Source of the DNA: Candidatus Zipacnadia bacterium
GTDB lineage: Bacteria > Armatimonadota > Zipacnadia > Zipacnadales > Zipacnadaceae
Length of the DNA stretch: 13,571 nucleotides
Direction: 5' to 3'
NCBI GenBank assembly: GCA_029821215.1
Contig: JALGTV010000016.1
Coordinates: 1-13,571 of the forward strand
Within the stretch, counting starts at the first letter, position 1, and each line of letters begins with the position of its first letter. Below, in pieces: positions 5,257 to 12,537 of the stretch. The translations under genes were made by a program, and so were the position numbers. The notes under the pieces are model-generated. The model was given only the letters and a program-made list of their open reading frames with translations. It made no database searches and was not told the origin of the DNA.

Positions 5257-6219
5257 ATGAAAGTAGACGGGGAGAGCATCCTGTTGGTCAAGCTGGAACC
5301 GGCCAGACTGTGTTTCGGCCAGGTGGTCGAAGGAACTTTGGCTGTCCGCAGCACCTATGAACGCGGCCAAGATGGAACGATTGTCTACGAAGAAGGCCGC
5401 GATTTCACAGCAGACTACGCCAAAGGCACGATCTCGCGCGTGGAAGGCTCGCGGATTCCGGATTTCAGCACTAACATCCTGTACGGCCAGAAACAGTTCG
5501 ATCACGCAAAGTTCCCCGGCTATGGCAACCACGCCTTCTTCGTCTATGTGGACTACAATACTGAAGCCGGACGGCCGCTATGCGTTGAGACGGACCAATC
5601 GGCTCTGCTGCCGAAGAGTGCGGCCAAACTGAAGGCCGGCGGCCCGTTCAAGATCGTTGCGTGTGGCGACAGCATCACGGCGGGCGGTGACGCGTCCGCG
5701 CTACATCTTAGGTACCCGCACCGCTATGCCAAACATCTCGCAGAGAGATTCCCCGACGCCGTGATCGAGGTCGAGTATGGAGCCACGGGCGGCGATACCA
5801 CGGTACAGGGCCTTGCCCGCCTGGAGGATACGGTCCTTACACGAGAACCTGATCTTGTGCTCGTGGCGTTCGGTATGAACGACCACTGCGTGGACTCGGT
5901 TCCGCTCGACCGGTTCGAAGAGAACCTGATTGCCATTGTCACCAGGATCCGAGAACGCACCGGTGCGGAAGTCATCTTGCTTTCGGCATTTCCACCCAAC
6001 CCCGACTGGAAATTTGGGACGCACAGAATGCACCTCTATGCCGAAGCCACCTTGCGGGCAGCCGAGAAAATCCAATGCGCCTACGCGGATGTCTACTCGG
6101 TGTGGAACACCGTTCTCGAACGGAAAGACCTGCCCAGCCTGCTCGGAAATAACATCAATCATCCGAACGATTTTGGTCATTGGCTGTACTTCCTGGCCCT
6201 GAAGAATGTTGGATTCTGA
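5194..6219 (+). CDS. SGNH/GDSL-family hydrolase with chimeric N-terminus
   Basis: A 341-residue esterase-type hydrolase. Block I is IVACGDSITAGGD with nucleophile Ser160, block II GATGGDTT (196-203), block III VAFGMNDH with Asn229, and block V NHPNDFGH giving the Asp326/His329 pair, so the full SGNH set is present. Residues 25-140 form a beta-rich accessory region (FGQVVEGTLAVRSTY, EGRDFTADY, SRIPDFSTN, KFPGYGNHAFFVYVDY) that recurs before this hydrolase type. Such enzymes remove acyl groups from carbohydrates or lipids; the substrate here is unknown. ATG 5194 is chosen over the upstream in-frame TTG 5173 because GGAAAGTGAG precedes it. The first 21 residues derive from a gene like that at 6574-7374 but lack the hydrophobic core of its signal peptide, so the product is probably cytoplasmic. 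From residue 24 on, isoleucine is coded 10 times by ATC, 4 by ATT and never by ATA, unlike the preceding gene, which suggests transfer. Confidence 0.88.
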   Translation: MKKMAVDKPISKMVIGEEKLPMKVDGESILLVKLEPARLCFGQVVEGTLAVRSTYERGQDGTIVYEEGRDFTADYAKGTISRVEGSRIPDFSTNILYGQKQFDHAKFPGYGNHAFFVYVDYNTEAGRPLCVETDQSALLPKSAAKLKAGGPFKIVACGDSITAGGDASALHLRYPHRYAKHLAERFPDAVIEVEYGATGGDTTVQGLARLEDTVLTREPDLVLVAFGMNDHCVDSVPLDRFEENLIAIVTRIRERTGAEVILLSAFPPNPDWKFGTHRMHLYAEATLRAAEKIQCAYADVYSVWNTVLERKDLPSLLGNNINHPNDFGHWLYFLALKNVGF

Positions 6220-6267
6220 ACCCTTTCGGCCAGATAGGAGGTCCCGGTTGCTCGAGGAGGTAGTATT

Positions 6268-6528
6268 ATAAAGACAGGCGGTCTTGTGGGTTTGGTGATG
6301 CTCATTGTGGCAGTCAGCCTCGTAAATGCGTAAGGAAAGGATAATCCGATTTATGGGCGTATGGAGAATAAGATTGTGTATTTGTATTACAGAGACATAG
6401 TGGAGGTCTATAAGAAATTGACGGGCCGCGATTTTGAGACCAAAGACCTATATGAGGCTGTCCTAAGCAAGGTTAAGAGACCCTCGCTCCAGAGGCGGGA
6501 TATCCCCCTTGATTACAGGGGGGCGTGA
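6268..6528 (+). pseudogene. Decayed small secreted-protein gene
   Basis: A strong GAGGAGG (6254-6260) is followed 7 nt later by ATA AAG ACA, where an ATG would be expected. The frame then encodes a perfect signal-peptide core, KTGGLVGLVMLIVAVSLVNA, and meets TAA at 6331. The same frame stays open to TGA at 6526-6528: GKDNPIYGR, then MENKIVYLYYRDIVEVYKK and a hydrophilic tail of 55 residues counted from ATG 6361. One change in the start (ATG to ATA) and one in the stop (for example CAA to TAA) would restore a protein of about 86 residues with a normal cleavage site after VNA. The last 15 codons overlap a CCCCC/GGGGG hairpin (6504-6523) and may be foreign to the gene. The alternative is a short live gene from ATG 6361, but that has no good ribosome binding site. 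The family is not recognised. Confidence 0.5.
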
Positions 6529-6573
6529 GCAATCCGAAACTGATAGATGAGACTTGAAAGGAAGGTGAGCAGT

Positions 6574-7374
6574 ATGAAGAAGATGGCAGTATTGACGCTG
6601 ACGGTACTGGTGGTGACGCTGGCGGCTGGTGCGGTCTACGGGCAGGCCGAGGAGGCGGGGCCGCTGGAGGGGACGGTGTATTTGCGCAGCGGCCAGGCGC
6701 TGCATGGGGTAATTCGGGTCGCGGAACTGGGAGTAGTGCCCGGGGCAGGCATTGGTACATTGCTGCCCAATCGCGGCTCGTTTATGGTTGATGTGGAGGG
6801 GACCGAGCAGACGGTCACGGCTGATGAACTGGCTTCTATGGAGGCGACCTGGAGTAATGAGGGCACCGAAGAGGAGCCCCAGTGGAAGATCCAGCAGCTC
6901 ACTCTCACTACCCAGGCCGGCGAGGTGATAGTCGGTCAGCCGACCTGGCTGCTGCACGCCAGTGAGGTTAGCATTGAGGGGGGGCCCTCTATTCATGCCT
7001 TTCCTCTGGCGGGTACTGACTTCTCCGCGGACAACCTCATTGCCAAAATAGTTATCGGCGAGGAGGAATTGCCGCCGGTACTTTTTGTACCCGAGGAGGT
7101 ACCCGAGGAGCCGCCTGCCGCCGAAGCTGAAGCTCCAGCCCCTGAGGAGGAGGCACTGGCTGAAGAAGTTGAGGCTGAACCAGAAGCCCCGGTGGCTGAG
7201 GAAGCACCACCCTCTCCGCCGGCTGAAGAAGTCCATATCACCATACCGCCAATAGCGGTCGCGCCCACCAGCGAAAGCATCGGGGAGGGCAGTTTCAGCT
7301 TCACCATTATCTGCCCCGACTGTGGCCGGAAGATAAAGATTACTATCAAGGCTGAGGTAGTACCGACGCAATAG
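6574..7374 (+). CDS. Secreted protein with acidic Ala/Pro/Glu-rich linker and terminal CPDCG
   Basis: A 266-residue exported protein. ATG 6574 is preferred to the in-frame ATG 6547 because AAGGAAGGTGAG lies just upstream and the product then starts with a textbook signal peptide: MKKMAV, a hydrophobic stretch to about residue 20, and a likely cut after AVYG before QAEE. Residues 30-170 are beta-rich, with VYLRSGQALHGVI (35-47), a VDVEGTEQTVTADEL stretch (72-86) and NLIAKIVIGEEELPP (154-168); no known domain was recognised. Residues 172-220 are a flexible Glu/Ala/Pro linker. The end (239-266) has a single CPDCGRK motif, half of a zinc ribbon, flanked by beta strands, which could bind metal as a dimer or act as a small thiol site. 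Its 5' end and a segment near residue 155 reappear in the SGNH gene upstream, so it belonged to a local gene family. Confidence 0.8.
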   Translation: MKKMAVLTLTVLVVTLAAGAVYGQAEEAGPLEGTVYLRSGQALHGVIRVAELGVVPGAGIGTLLPNRGSFMVDVEGTEQTVTADELASMEATWSNEGTEEEPQWKIQQLTLTTQAGEVIVGQPTWLLHASEVSIEGGPSIHAFPLAGTDFSADNLIAKIVIGEEELPPVLFVPEEVPEEPPAAEAEAPAPEEEALAEEVEAEPEAPVAEEAPPSPPAEEVHITIPPIAVAPTSESIGEGSFSFTIICPDCGRKIKITIKAEVVPTQ

Positions 7375-7499
7375 GTCACGGGTCGGGCCGGCAGTTAATG
7401 ACCGACTATTCCGATGTACTCCAGCGGCGAGGCAAGTTTCCTTGTCTCTTGGCGTGTTGTCCTGTGACGAGGGCAGGAGAAAATTGCGAGAAAACCAGC

Positions 7500-8027
7500 G
7501 TGGATAAACCTGAACCTAATCTTTATTTCAAGCTCATGGCTTTCTGCTATAAATTTCGCGACTTGTTCCTGCCCCGCATGAAGATCTTGGACGAGGTGGG
7601 GATAGAACCGGGATTTCACGTGCTGGATTATGGCTGTGGGCCGGGCAGTTACATTGTCCCTCTTGCCGAATTGGTGGGCAAATCAGGGAAAATCTATGCT
7701 TTGGATATCCATCCGCTGGCCATTCAGATGGTGCAGGGCATTGCCTCAACAAAGCAACTGACCAATGTGGAAACTATCTGTTCCGATTGCGAAACCAAGC
7801 TGGCAAATGAGAGTCTGGATGTAGTCTTATTGTACGATACCTTTCACGACCTCGGCGACCCAGATAGTGTAATAGAAGAGCTACATCGCGTATTAAAACC
7901 AAGTGGTATCCTCTCCTTCACTGACCATCATATGACGGAAAATCAAATAGTAGATAGGCTGACAAATAGAGGATTGTTTAGCCTATTGAGAAAGGGCACG
8001 AGAACGTATACTTTCTGCAGAGAATAA
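7500..8027 (+). CDS. Class I SAM-dependent methyltransferase
   Basis: A methyltransferase of 175 residues with the SAM-binding motif VLDYGCGPGSY, then the acidic end of the second strand in YALDIHP, a motif-IV-like DVVLLYDTFHDL, and the family's LHRVLKPSGILSFTDHH. The frame is open from ATG 7398, but the first 34 residues of that version are Cys-rich and unlike the family. GTG 7500 (MDKPEPNLYFKLMAF when initiated) is chosen because relatives usually begin close to this stretch; ATG 7536 is another option. The ribosome binding site for GTG 7500 is weak. The C-terminal third uses AT-rich codons (AAA, ATA, AGA), unlike neighbouring genes, which hints at acquisition. The substrate is unknown. The tyrS gene follows 57 nt later on the same strand. 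Confidence 0.8.
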   Translation: MDKPEPNLYFKLMAFCYKFRDLFLPRMKILDEVGIEPGFHVLDYGCGPGSYIVPLAELVGKSGKIYALDIHPLAIQMVQGIASTKQLTNVETICSDCETKLANESLDVVLLYDTFHDLGDPDSVIEELHRVLKPSGILSFTDHHMTENQIVDRLTNRGLFSLLRKGTRTYTFCRE

Positions 8028-8084
8028 TAGTAATAGTGGGGGCTATACCTAACATAATCAGATGGGGAGCAGGACGGATTCAGT

Positions 8085-9302
8085 ATGACACCTGAAGAGC
8101 AACTTGACCTGTTGAGCCGAGGTGCTACCGATGTGGTGGTGCCCGATGAGCTTTTGGCTAAGCTGAAGGAGGGCCGGCCACTGCGTATCAAGTATGGCGC
8201 TGACCCCAGTGCCCCGGATTTGCACCTGGGCCACAGCGTGCCGCTGGGTAAGCTGCGGCGGTTCCAGGAGCTGGGCCATCAGGTCATATTCATTATCGGC
8301 GACTATACCGGCCGTATCGGTGACCCGTCGGGCCGCACCAAAACCCGGCCGATACTCAGCGAAGAAGAAATCAAGCGCAATGCCGCTACCTACGTGGAGC
8401 AGGTGGGCAAGATTCTGGACGTGGAGCAGGCACAGATTGTCTACAACAGCCAATGGTTCGGACAGATGAATGCCTCTGAGCTGCTGAGCCTGGCTTCCCA
8501 CTACACGGTGGCGCGGATGCTGGAACGTGATGACTTTGCTCTGCGCATACGCGAGGGCATTCCCATCTCCATCCTGGAGATGCTCTATCCGCTCATCCAG
8601 GCCTATGACTCGGTAGCCGTGGAGGCGGATGTAGAGATTGGGGGCACCGACCAACTTTTCAACCTGCTGGTGGGCCGCGATATTATGCGCGCCTACGGCC
8701 TAACCCCACAGGTGGTGATGACCTGGCCGCTGCTGGTGGGCACTGACGGCCACCAGAAGATGAGCAAATCCCTGGGCAACTATATTGGCATTACCGAGCC
8801 ACCCGGGGCGATGTTTGGTAAGCTGATGTCCATTCCTGATGAGCTTATGCCTCAGTATTACGAGCTGCTGCTGGAGAAGACACCCAATGAAGTCGGGCAG
8901 CTTCAGGAGGTGATACAATCAGGAGAATTGCATCCCCGCGATGCCAAGGCTGACTTGGCTGAGGCAGTCGCCACTATGTACCATGATGCCGACGCCGCTG
9001 AAGAGGCGCGAGCTGAGTTTGACCGCGTTTTCGCCGAGCGCAAACTGCCGTCGGAAATGCCCGATTTGCGCCTGGCCACAGAGGATTTAGCCGATGGGAA
9101 GATGTGGGTCGTTGAGTTGGTGGTCACTACAGGCTTGGCGGATAGTAACGGAGAGGCGCGGCGGCTGATTCGGCAGGGCGCAGTATCTATCAACGACGAA
9201 GCAGTAACTGACGAAATGGCGCAGGTGCAAGTGGCAACTGGCGACATTGTGCGGGTAGGCAAGCGCCGCTTTGCCCGCATTATCATTAGTGATGAAGAAT
9301 AG
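8085..9302 (+). CDS. tyrS: Tyrosyl-tRNA synthetase
   Basis: A 405-residue class I aminoacyl-tRNA synthetase that charges tRNA-Tyr. Seen: YGADPSAPDLHLGH with the HIGH-type signature HLGH (47-50), IGDYTGRIGDPSGRTKTRP (71-89), the tyrosine-pocket region YPLIQAYD (168-175), IGGTDQLFN (185-193), PLLVGTDGHQKMSKSLGNY with KMSKS at 225-229, and a C-terminal S4-type RNA-binding domain (about 339-400; WVVELVVTTG, ARRLIRQGAVSIN, VRVGKRRFARI). The pattern fits the TyrZ-like bacterial subgroup rather than the E. coli TyrS type. ATG 8085 has GGGGAGCAGGA upstream. The 57-nt gap before it is too short to hold a T-box leader. All catalytic signatures are intact. Confidence 0.96.
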   Translation: MTPEEQLDLLSRGATDVVVPDELLAKLKEGRPLRIKYGADPSAPDLHLGHSVPLGKLRRFQELGHQVIFIIGDYTGRIGDPSGRTKTRPILSEEEIKRNAATYVEQVGKILDVEQAQIVYNSQWFGQMNASELLSLASHYTVARMLERDDFALRIREGIPISILEMLYPLIQAYDSVAVEADVEIGGTDQLFNLLVGRDIMRAYGLTPQVVMTWPLLVGTDGHQKMSKSLGNYIGITEPPGAMFGKLMSIPDELMPQYYELLLEKTPNEVGQLQEVIQSGELHPRDAKADLAEAVATMYHDADAAEEARAEFDRVFAERKLPSEMPDLRLATEDLADGKMWVVELVVTTGLADSNGEARRLIRQGAVSINDEAVTDEMAQVQVATGDIVRVGKRRFARIIISDEE

Positions 9303-9351
9303 GTAACCGCCAGCAACTACGCCGGAGCTACCAATTGACGGGGCCATCCTT

Positions 9352-9363
9352 TTGCAACAGTCT
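9352..9363 (+). promoter_or_regulatory. TTGCAACAGTCT motif upstream of the protease promoter
   Basis: Identical over twelve bases to 1104-1115, and placed in the same way just upstream (16 nt) of a TTGACA -35 hexamer. A related inverted copy (ACTGTTGCAA) is at 838-847. The preceding bases GGGGCCATCC resemble one arm of the dispersed hairpin repeat. Confidence 0.35.
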
Positions 9364-9379
9364 GGATGACCAGGAGGAC

Positions 9380-9408
9380 TTGACAGGAGTACAGATAATT
9401 GGTAGGAT
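9380..9408 (+). promoter_or_regulatory. Predicted sigma70-type promoter for the subtilase gene
   Basis: A perfect -35 hexamer TTGACA (9380-9385), a 17-nt spacer and a -10 hexamer TAGGAT (9403-9408, four of six consensus bases). The design is the same as that of the pyk promoter. The leader to ATG 9474 would be about 60 nt and carries the ribosome binding site GGGGAGGAG (9457-9465). Confidence 0.55.
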
Positions 9409-9473
9409 AAGTAGCGGGGCGATACTGCACTCGCTGTAAGTAAATTGGGGGGCAGCGGGGAGGAGCGACGCTA

Positions 9474-11237
9474 ATGTTCAGTGGCCGTCGTTGCACTATT
9501 CTTTCGTTAGTTGGGTTGTTCTACCTTATTGCGCTATTTTGTTCCTCGTCTGTGTTCGGCGATGTTGCCAGTGTTTCCGGTAGTGGGGTAGTATGGACGG
9601 AGAGGGCCACAGTGAGGCAGGTCAGCGTGGCCAGGCCCCAGTATTCCGCTTCCAGCCTGCTGGTAAGAGTAAGCCCCGAGCAATCCACGCAGCAGTTAGC
9701 GGAAATGCTGCAGCAGCAGACAGGAGTTAGAGTTCGCACCTACGAGCGATTCCCCCAGCATCTGAGCGTAACAGCCCCTCCGCAGGTGCCGCTGGAAGCC
9801 GTTCAGCAGTACCTTGAGCAGATGCCCCAGGTGCAAAGCGCTCGTCCCCACCTCTTAGTGCATCAGTTGCAGACACCACCGAATGATCCCTTCTTCGTTG
9901 ATTATGTTACTGACCCGACCGAGGCACCCAACCAGTACTACTTGTTTGATATGAATGTTCCCGCCGCCTGGGAGCTTCAGAAAGGCTCGCCAGACGTCAC
10001 GATTGCCATTATTGACAGCGCGGTTAGCATGTATCACGAAGATTTGCATGACAATATTGTCTCCGGCTGGGATTTTGTGGGTGATAATGTGGGCTGGCCC
10101 GGTGAAGATATCACTCACTATGATGATAATCCCACCGCCTGGGATCCGGCGTGGGGACAGCCGGAGGAGCCCTATCCCAGCATAGACGACGATGATGCTA
10201 CTCGGGCCGCCTGGTGGGCGGCCCACTACGATGGGGCGGTGGGAGATACAGTGAACAATGATGAGGACAAATGGGGCCAAATAGATGCGGGTACCACCCA
10301 TGGCACCATGGTGGCAGGTCTGGCCGGTGCCCGTGTCAACAATAGCACAGGATACGCGGGTATATCCTGGAACTGCTCACTGATGCCGGTGCGGATGATG
10401 AGTGCCGAGGGCATCGGATATGGCATTGATGCGGCAGATGCTATAATGTGGGCGGCTGATGCGGACGCGGATGTCCTCAACTTGAGCTGGGGAGCCGGCC
10501 CGGTGTACGCCATCGAGGCAACCGACCCCGCAAGCTTTGAACCCGGGGGCGAGGCTTACCTAATCGAAGAGGCCATTAACTACGCCATCAATAAAGGCTG
10601 CATTATCGTCGCCGCCGCCGGGAACAGCGATGGGGGATTCCCGTACACCGACTATGCTAACCATGATGGTCACAGTGGGGGGCTGGACTTCCCTGGCAAT
10701 CTCACCCAAACTATATCCGTTGGGTCCGTAGACTGGGTGGGAGACAAGAGCTGGTTCTCCAGCTACGCCGATCCGCTGTTGGGTGAAGTGTTAGATGTGG
10801 TTGCCCCCGGAGAGCTGGGTTGGACCACCAGCTTTGTTGACGCTGGCATGTGGTGGCAGCAACCTGTCTGGAATGAGATATTCCCGGACGAGCCCATTCC
10901 CCCCGAAGAGTGGGTACCGCTGGGTGAGGACCTCTACACGGCCGACCAAGGCACTTCGTTCTCCGCTCCTTTGGTCTCCGGGTTCGCTGGTCTGCTGCGC
11001 GCCCGTTATCCGGGCATGACCTACCAGCAGTTCCGTGAGTTCATCCAGCGGACTGCGGTTGACCTGAATTTCGCCACCTATCCCGGCGATGACCCTTACC
11101 TGGGCTATGGATGTTTAGACGCCTATGAGGCCATTTTGTATGCCGATGCGCATATTCCCGAGCCCAGTACCACTGCTCTGTTTTTGCTGGGGTTAGCTGG
11201 TCTGGCCGGCTATCGCCGCCGGCGCCGCAACAGTTAA
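9474..11237 (+). CDS. Secreted subtilisin-family (S8) serine protease with PEP-CTERM anchor
   Basis: A 587-residue exported protease. Residues 1-29 are a signal peptide (MFSGRRC, hydrophobic core, cut near VFG). Residues 60-130 look like an inhibitor-I9-type propeptide. The S8 domain has catalytic Asp181 (IAIIDSAV), His276 (THGTMVAGL), oxyanion Asn384 (AAAGNSDGG) and Ser495 (GTSFSAPLVSG). About 95 residues separate Asp and His, far more than in subtilisin, because of an Asp/Trp-rich insert (198-270, with runs such as SIDDDDATRAAWW) that may bind calcium. DSA replaces the usual DTG or DSG at the aspartate. The C-terminus has IPEPS (561-565), a hydrophobic segment (TALFLLGLAGLAGY) and RRRRR, the PEP-CTERM signal sorted by an exosortase; no exosortase gene is in the window. 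GGGGAGGAG precedes the ATG. It is probably a single-gene unit from the promoter at 9380. Confidence 0.95.
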   Translation: MFSGRRCTILSLVGLFYLIALFCSSSVFGDVASVSGSGVVWTERATVRQVSVARPQYSASSLLVRVSPEQSTQQLAEMLQQQTGVRVRTYERFPQHLSVTAPPQVPLEAVQQYLEQMPQVQSARPHLLVHQLQTPPNDPFFVDYVTDPTEAPNQYYLFDMNVPAAWELQKGSPDVTIAIIDSAVSMYHEDLHDNIVSGWDFVGDNVGWPGEDITHYDDNPTAWDPAWGQPEEPYPSIDDDDATRAAWWAAHYDGAVGDTVNNDEDKWGQIDAGTTHGTMVAGLAGARVNNSTGYAGISWNCSLMPVRMMSAEGIGYGIDAADAIMWAADADADVLNLSWGAGPVYAIEATDPASFEPGGEAYLIEEAINYAINKGCIIVAAAGNSDGGFPYTDYANHDGHSGGLDFPGNLTQTISVGSVDWVGDKSWFSSYADPLLGEVLDVVAPGELGWTTSFVDAGMWWQQPVWNEIFPDEPIPPEEWVPLGEDLYTADQGTSFSAPLVSGFAGLLRARYPGMTYQQFREFIQRTAVDLNFATYPGDDPYLGYGCLDAYEAILYADAHIPEPSTTALFLLGLAGLAGYRRRRRNS

Positions 11238-11308
11238 TAGCCTGGGACAGGGGTTCAGGGATGCAGGAGTTCAGGGAACGGCATATAGGGGCAAAAAAGA
11301 GACTGGGG

Positions 11309-11354
11309 GAGGGCCACCCTCTCTGCCCTGAGCCTGTCGAAGGGTGCCCCGATA
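11309..11354 (+). repeat. Dispersed repeat, CCTGAGC/CGAAGGG type, copy 2
   Basis: It aligns with 995-1039: GAGGG, a short loop, CCCTCT, CCTGAGC, CGAAGGG and TGCCCCGATA. It lies 71 nt after the protease stop. Confidence 0.6.
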
Positions 11355-11366
11355 GCCGTCGGGGCA
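11345..11366. repeat. Perfect 8-bp hairpin extending repeat copy 2
   Basis: TGCCCCGA (11345-11352) pairs with TCGGGGCA (11359-11366) around a TAGCCG loop. In copy 1 (1030-1040) the second arm is absent. There is no U-run, so a terminator role for the protease gene is weak. It lies 34 nt before the next ATG. Confidence 0.5.
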
Positions 11367-11400
11367 GGACTTCGCCGGTAGCAGCACGAATTATGACCCC

Positions 11401-12408
11401 ATGCCAGTGCGCTTCAGGACAACCCGTCCGGATAATGATGATCGTCAGATATTGTCTGACGTCCCCGCTCCTGCTCTGCCTGACTACCGTCGCTGTGGAC
11501 TAGCCCAGGCGCTTGTATCAGTTCTGGGTTACTGCGACCAGACAGTGGACTACAGCTTGGTGATGGGCCTGACTGGGCTGGCCTTCGCCATCAGGCAAAC
11601 AGACTCACTAACAGAATCGGCGCCGCTCGTAGTACCCCCGGAGTATGTTGTCGCTGGTTTGCAAGCACTGGGACATGATAGTCAGGTCTTGGCTAATCCG
11701 GCATTATCCACCAACCAGCTAATGGAAGCCGTCAAGCGGGAAATTGACGCGGGACGGCCGGCAGTAGCCTATGGTTGGGGACCGGGATCGCCGACGTGGT
11801 CAGTGATAGCCGGTTACGAGAGCTCGCAGGAGCTGCTGTACGGCTATCCCCTCAGGGGCGAGCTCCAGCCGGCACTGGAGGCGCTGGCCCAGGCTGATTT
11901 GCTCGTATGTTTAGGGGAAGGCCAGCAGCCCTCCTCGCCTCCGGTAGCAGTGCAGGAGGCGGTAGGACGGGCTGCCGAGCTGTGGACTGATCCGCCGCCG
12001 GATACCGGACCGGCGGCTTACCGCAATCTACTGGCCCTGCTGGAAGACGGGGCTGGCTTCGGTGGCGACTTTCCCGAAGTTGGTATCGCCGCCCACGAAA
12101 CACTCATTGCCAACCTGATTGACAGCCGCGGAGCTGCCATTGACTTTCTGCAGAGCAATGCTGACCTGCTCCCCGCCATCCCCGCCGCCTGGCTGCAACA
12201 GGCGGCTGATTTGTACCGGCAATTGGTGGAACTGCTGGAGACGCGCAGTCCCCCGGTATTTGATCCCCTGACCGCTGACGCTCTGTCTGATGCCCAGTGG
12301 CGCCGCGGCTGGTCGCAGCGGCTGGAGCAGGTCGCTGAATTGGATATCAACGCGGCGGCTACCCTGCGCCGGGCACTGTCAGCCGAGTTCCCGCCGGATG
12401 GAGAGTAA
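11401..12408 (+). CDS. BtrH-N / peptidase C39-like domain protein
   Basis: A 335-residue, probably cytoplasmic protein. Residues 31-65 (RCGLAQALVSVLGY, then VDYSLVMGLTGLAFAIRQ) and 115-140 (IDAGRPAVAYGWGPG, PTWSVIAGYE) follow the pattern of the BtrH N-terminal / C39-like papain-fold group: a possible catalytic Cys32, a conserved MGLTGxAF, and a later GRPxxxxG...W..IxGY stretch. Members are often non-peptidase acyl transferases or have unknown roles. The second half (180-335) is helical, Ala/Leu/Gln-rich and unassigned. The ATG at 11401 has no clear ribosome binding site and lies just after a hairpin repeat, so the start may be wrong; no better in-frame start was seen before residue 55. It stands alone between the protease and a Gfo/Idh/MocA gene. 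The domain call is from pattern memory and moderately sure. Confidence 0.7.
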   Translation: MPVRFRTTRPDNDDRQILSDVPAPALPDYRRCGLAQALVSVLGYCDQTVDYSLVMGLTGLAFAIRQTDSLTESAPLVVPPEYVVAGLQALGHDSQVLANPALSTNQLMEAVKREIDAGRPAVAYGWGPGSPTWSVIAGYESSQELLYGYPLRGELQPALEALAQADLLVCLGEGQQPSSPPVAVQEAVGRAAELWTDPPPDTGPAAYRNLLALLEDGAGFGGDFPEVGIAAHETLIANLIDSRGAAIDFLQSNADLLPAIPAAWLQQAADLYRQLVELLETRSPPVFDPLTADALSDAQWRRGWSQRLEQVAELDINAAATLRRALSAEFPPDGE

Positions 12409-12537
12409 GAACGTTCCACCAGCATACGGAGGCGGTATCACAGTCACCTTACCGTACTATTCCAGCAGGAACATGACCGCTGCAGGAAGAAATGTACCGG
12501 TAGCAAATCACTAATCCCCACCAGGGAGGCAATCGCA

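Noticed and set aside
6463..7371. Long minus-strand frame opposite the secreted-protein gene
   Set aside because: Low-complexity shadow of the plus-strand gene, which has a signal peptide and a strong ribosome binding site.
7398..7499. N-terminal extension of the methyltransferase from ATG 7398
   Set aside because: Cys-rich, unlike the family and without a ribosome binding site; kept only as an alternative start.
8028..8084. T-box riboswitch upstream of tyrS
   Set aside because: The gap is 57 nt, far too short for a T-box leader, and no such elements are visible.
11261..11503. An 80-codon plus-strand frame over the repeat and the start of the BtrH-N-like gene
   Set aside because: It reads through the CCTGAGC/CGAAGGG repeat (giving PEPVEG, a product of that repeat in many genomes) and then the wrong frame of the next gene.
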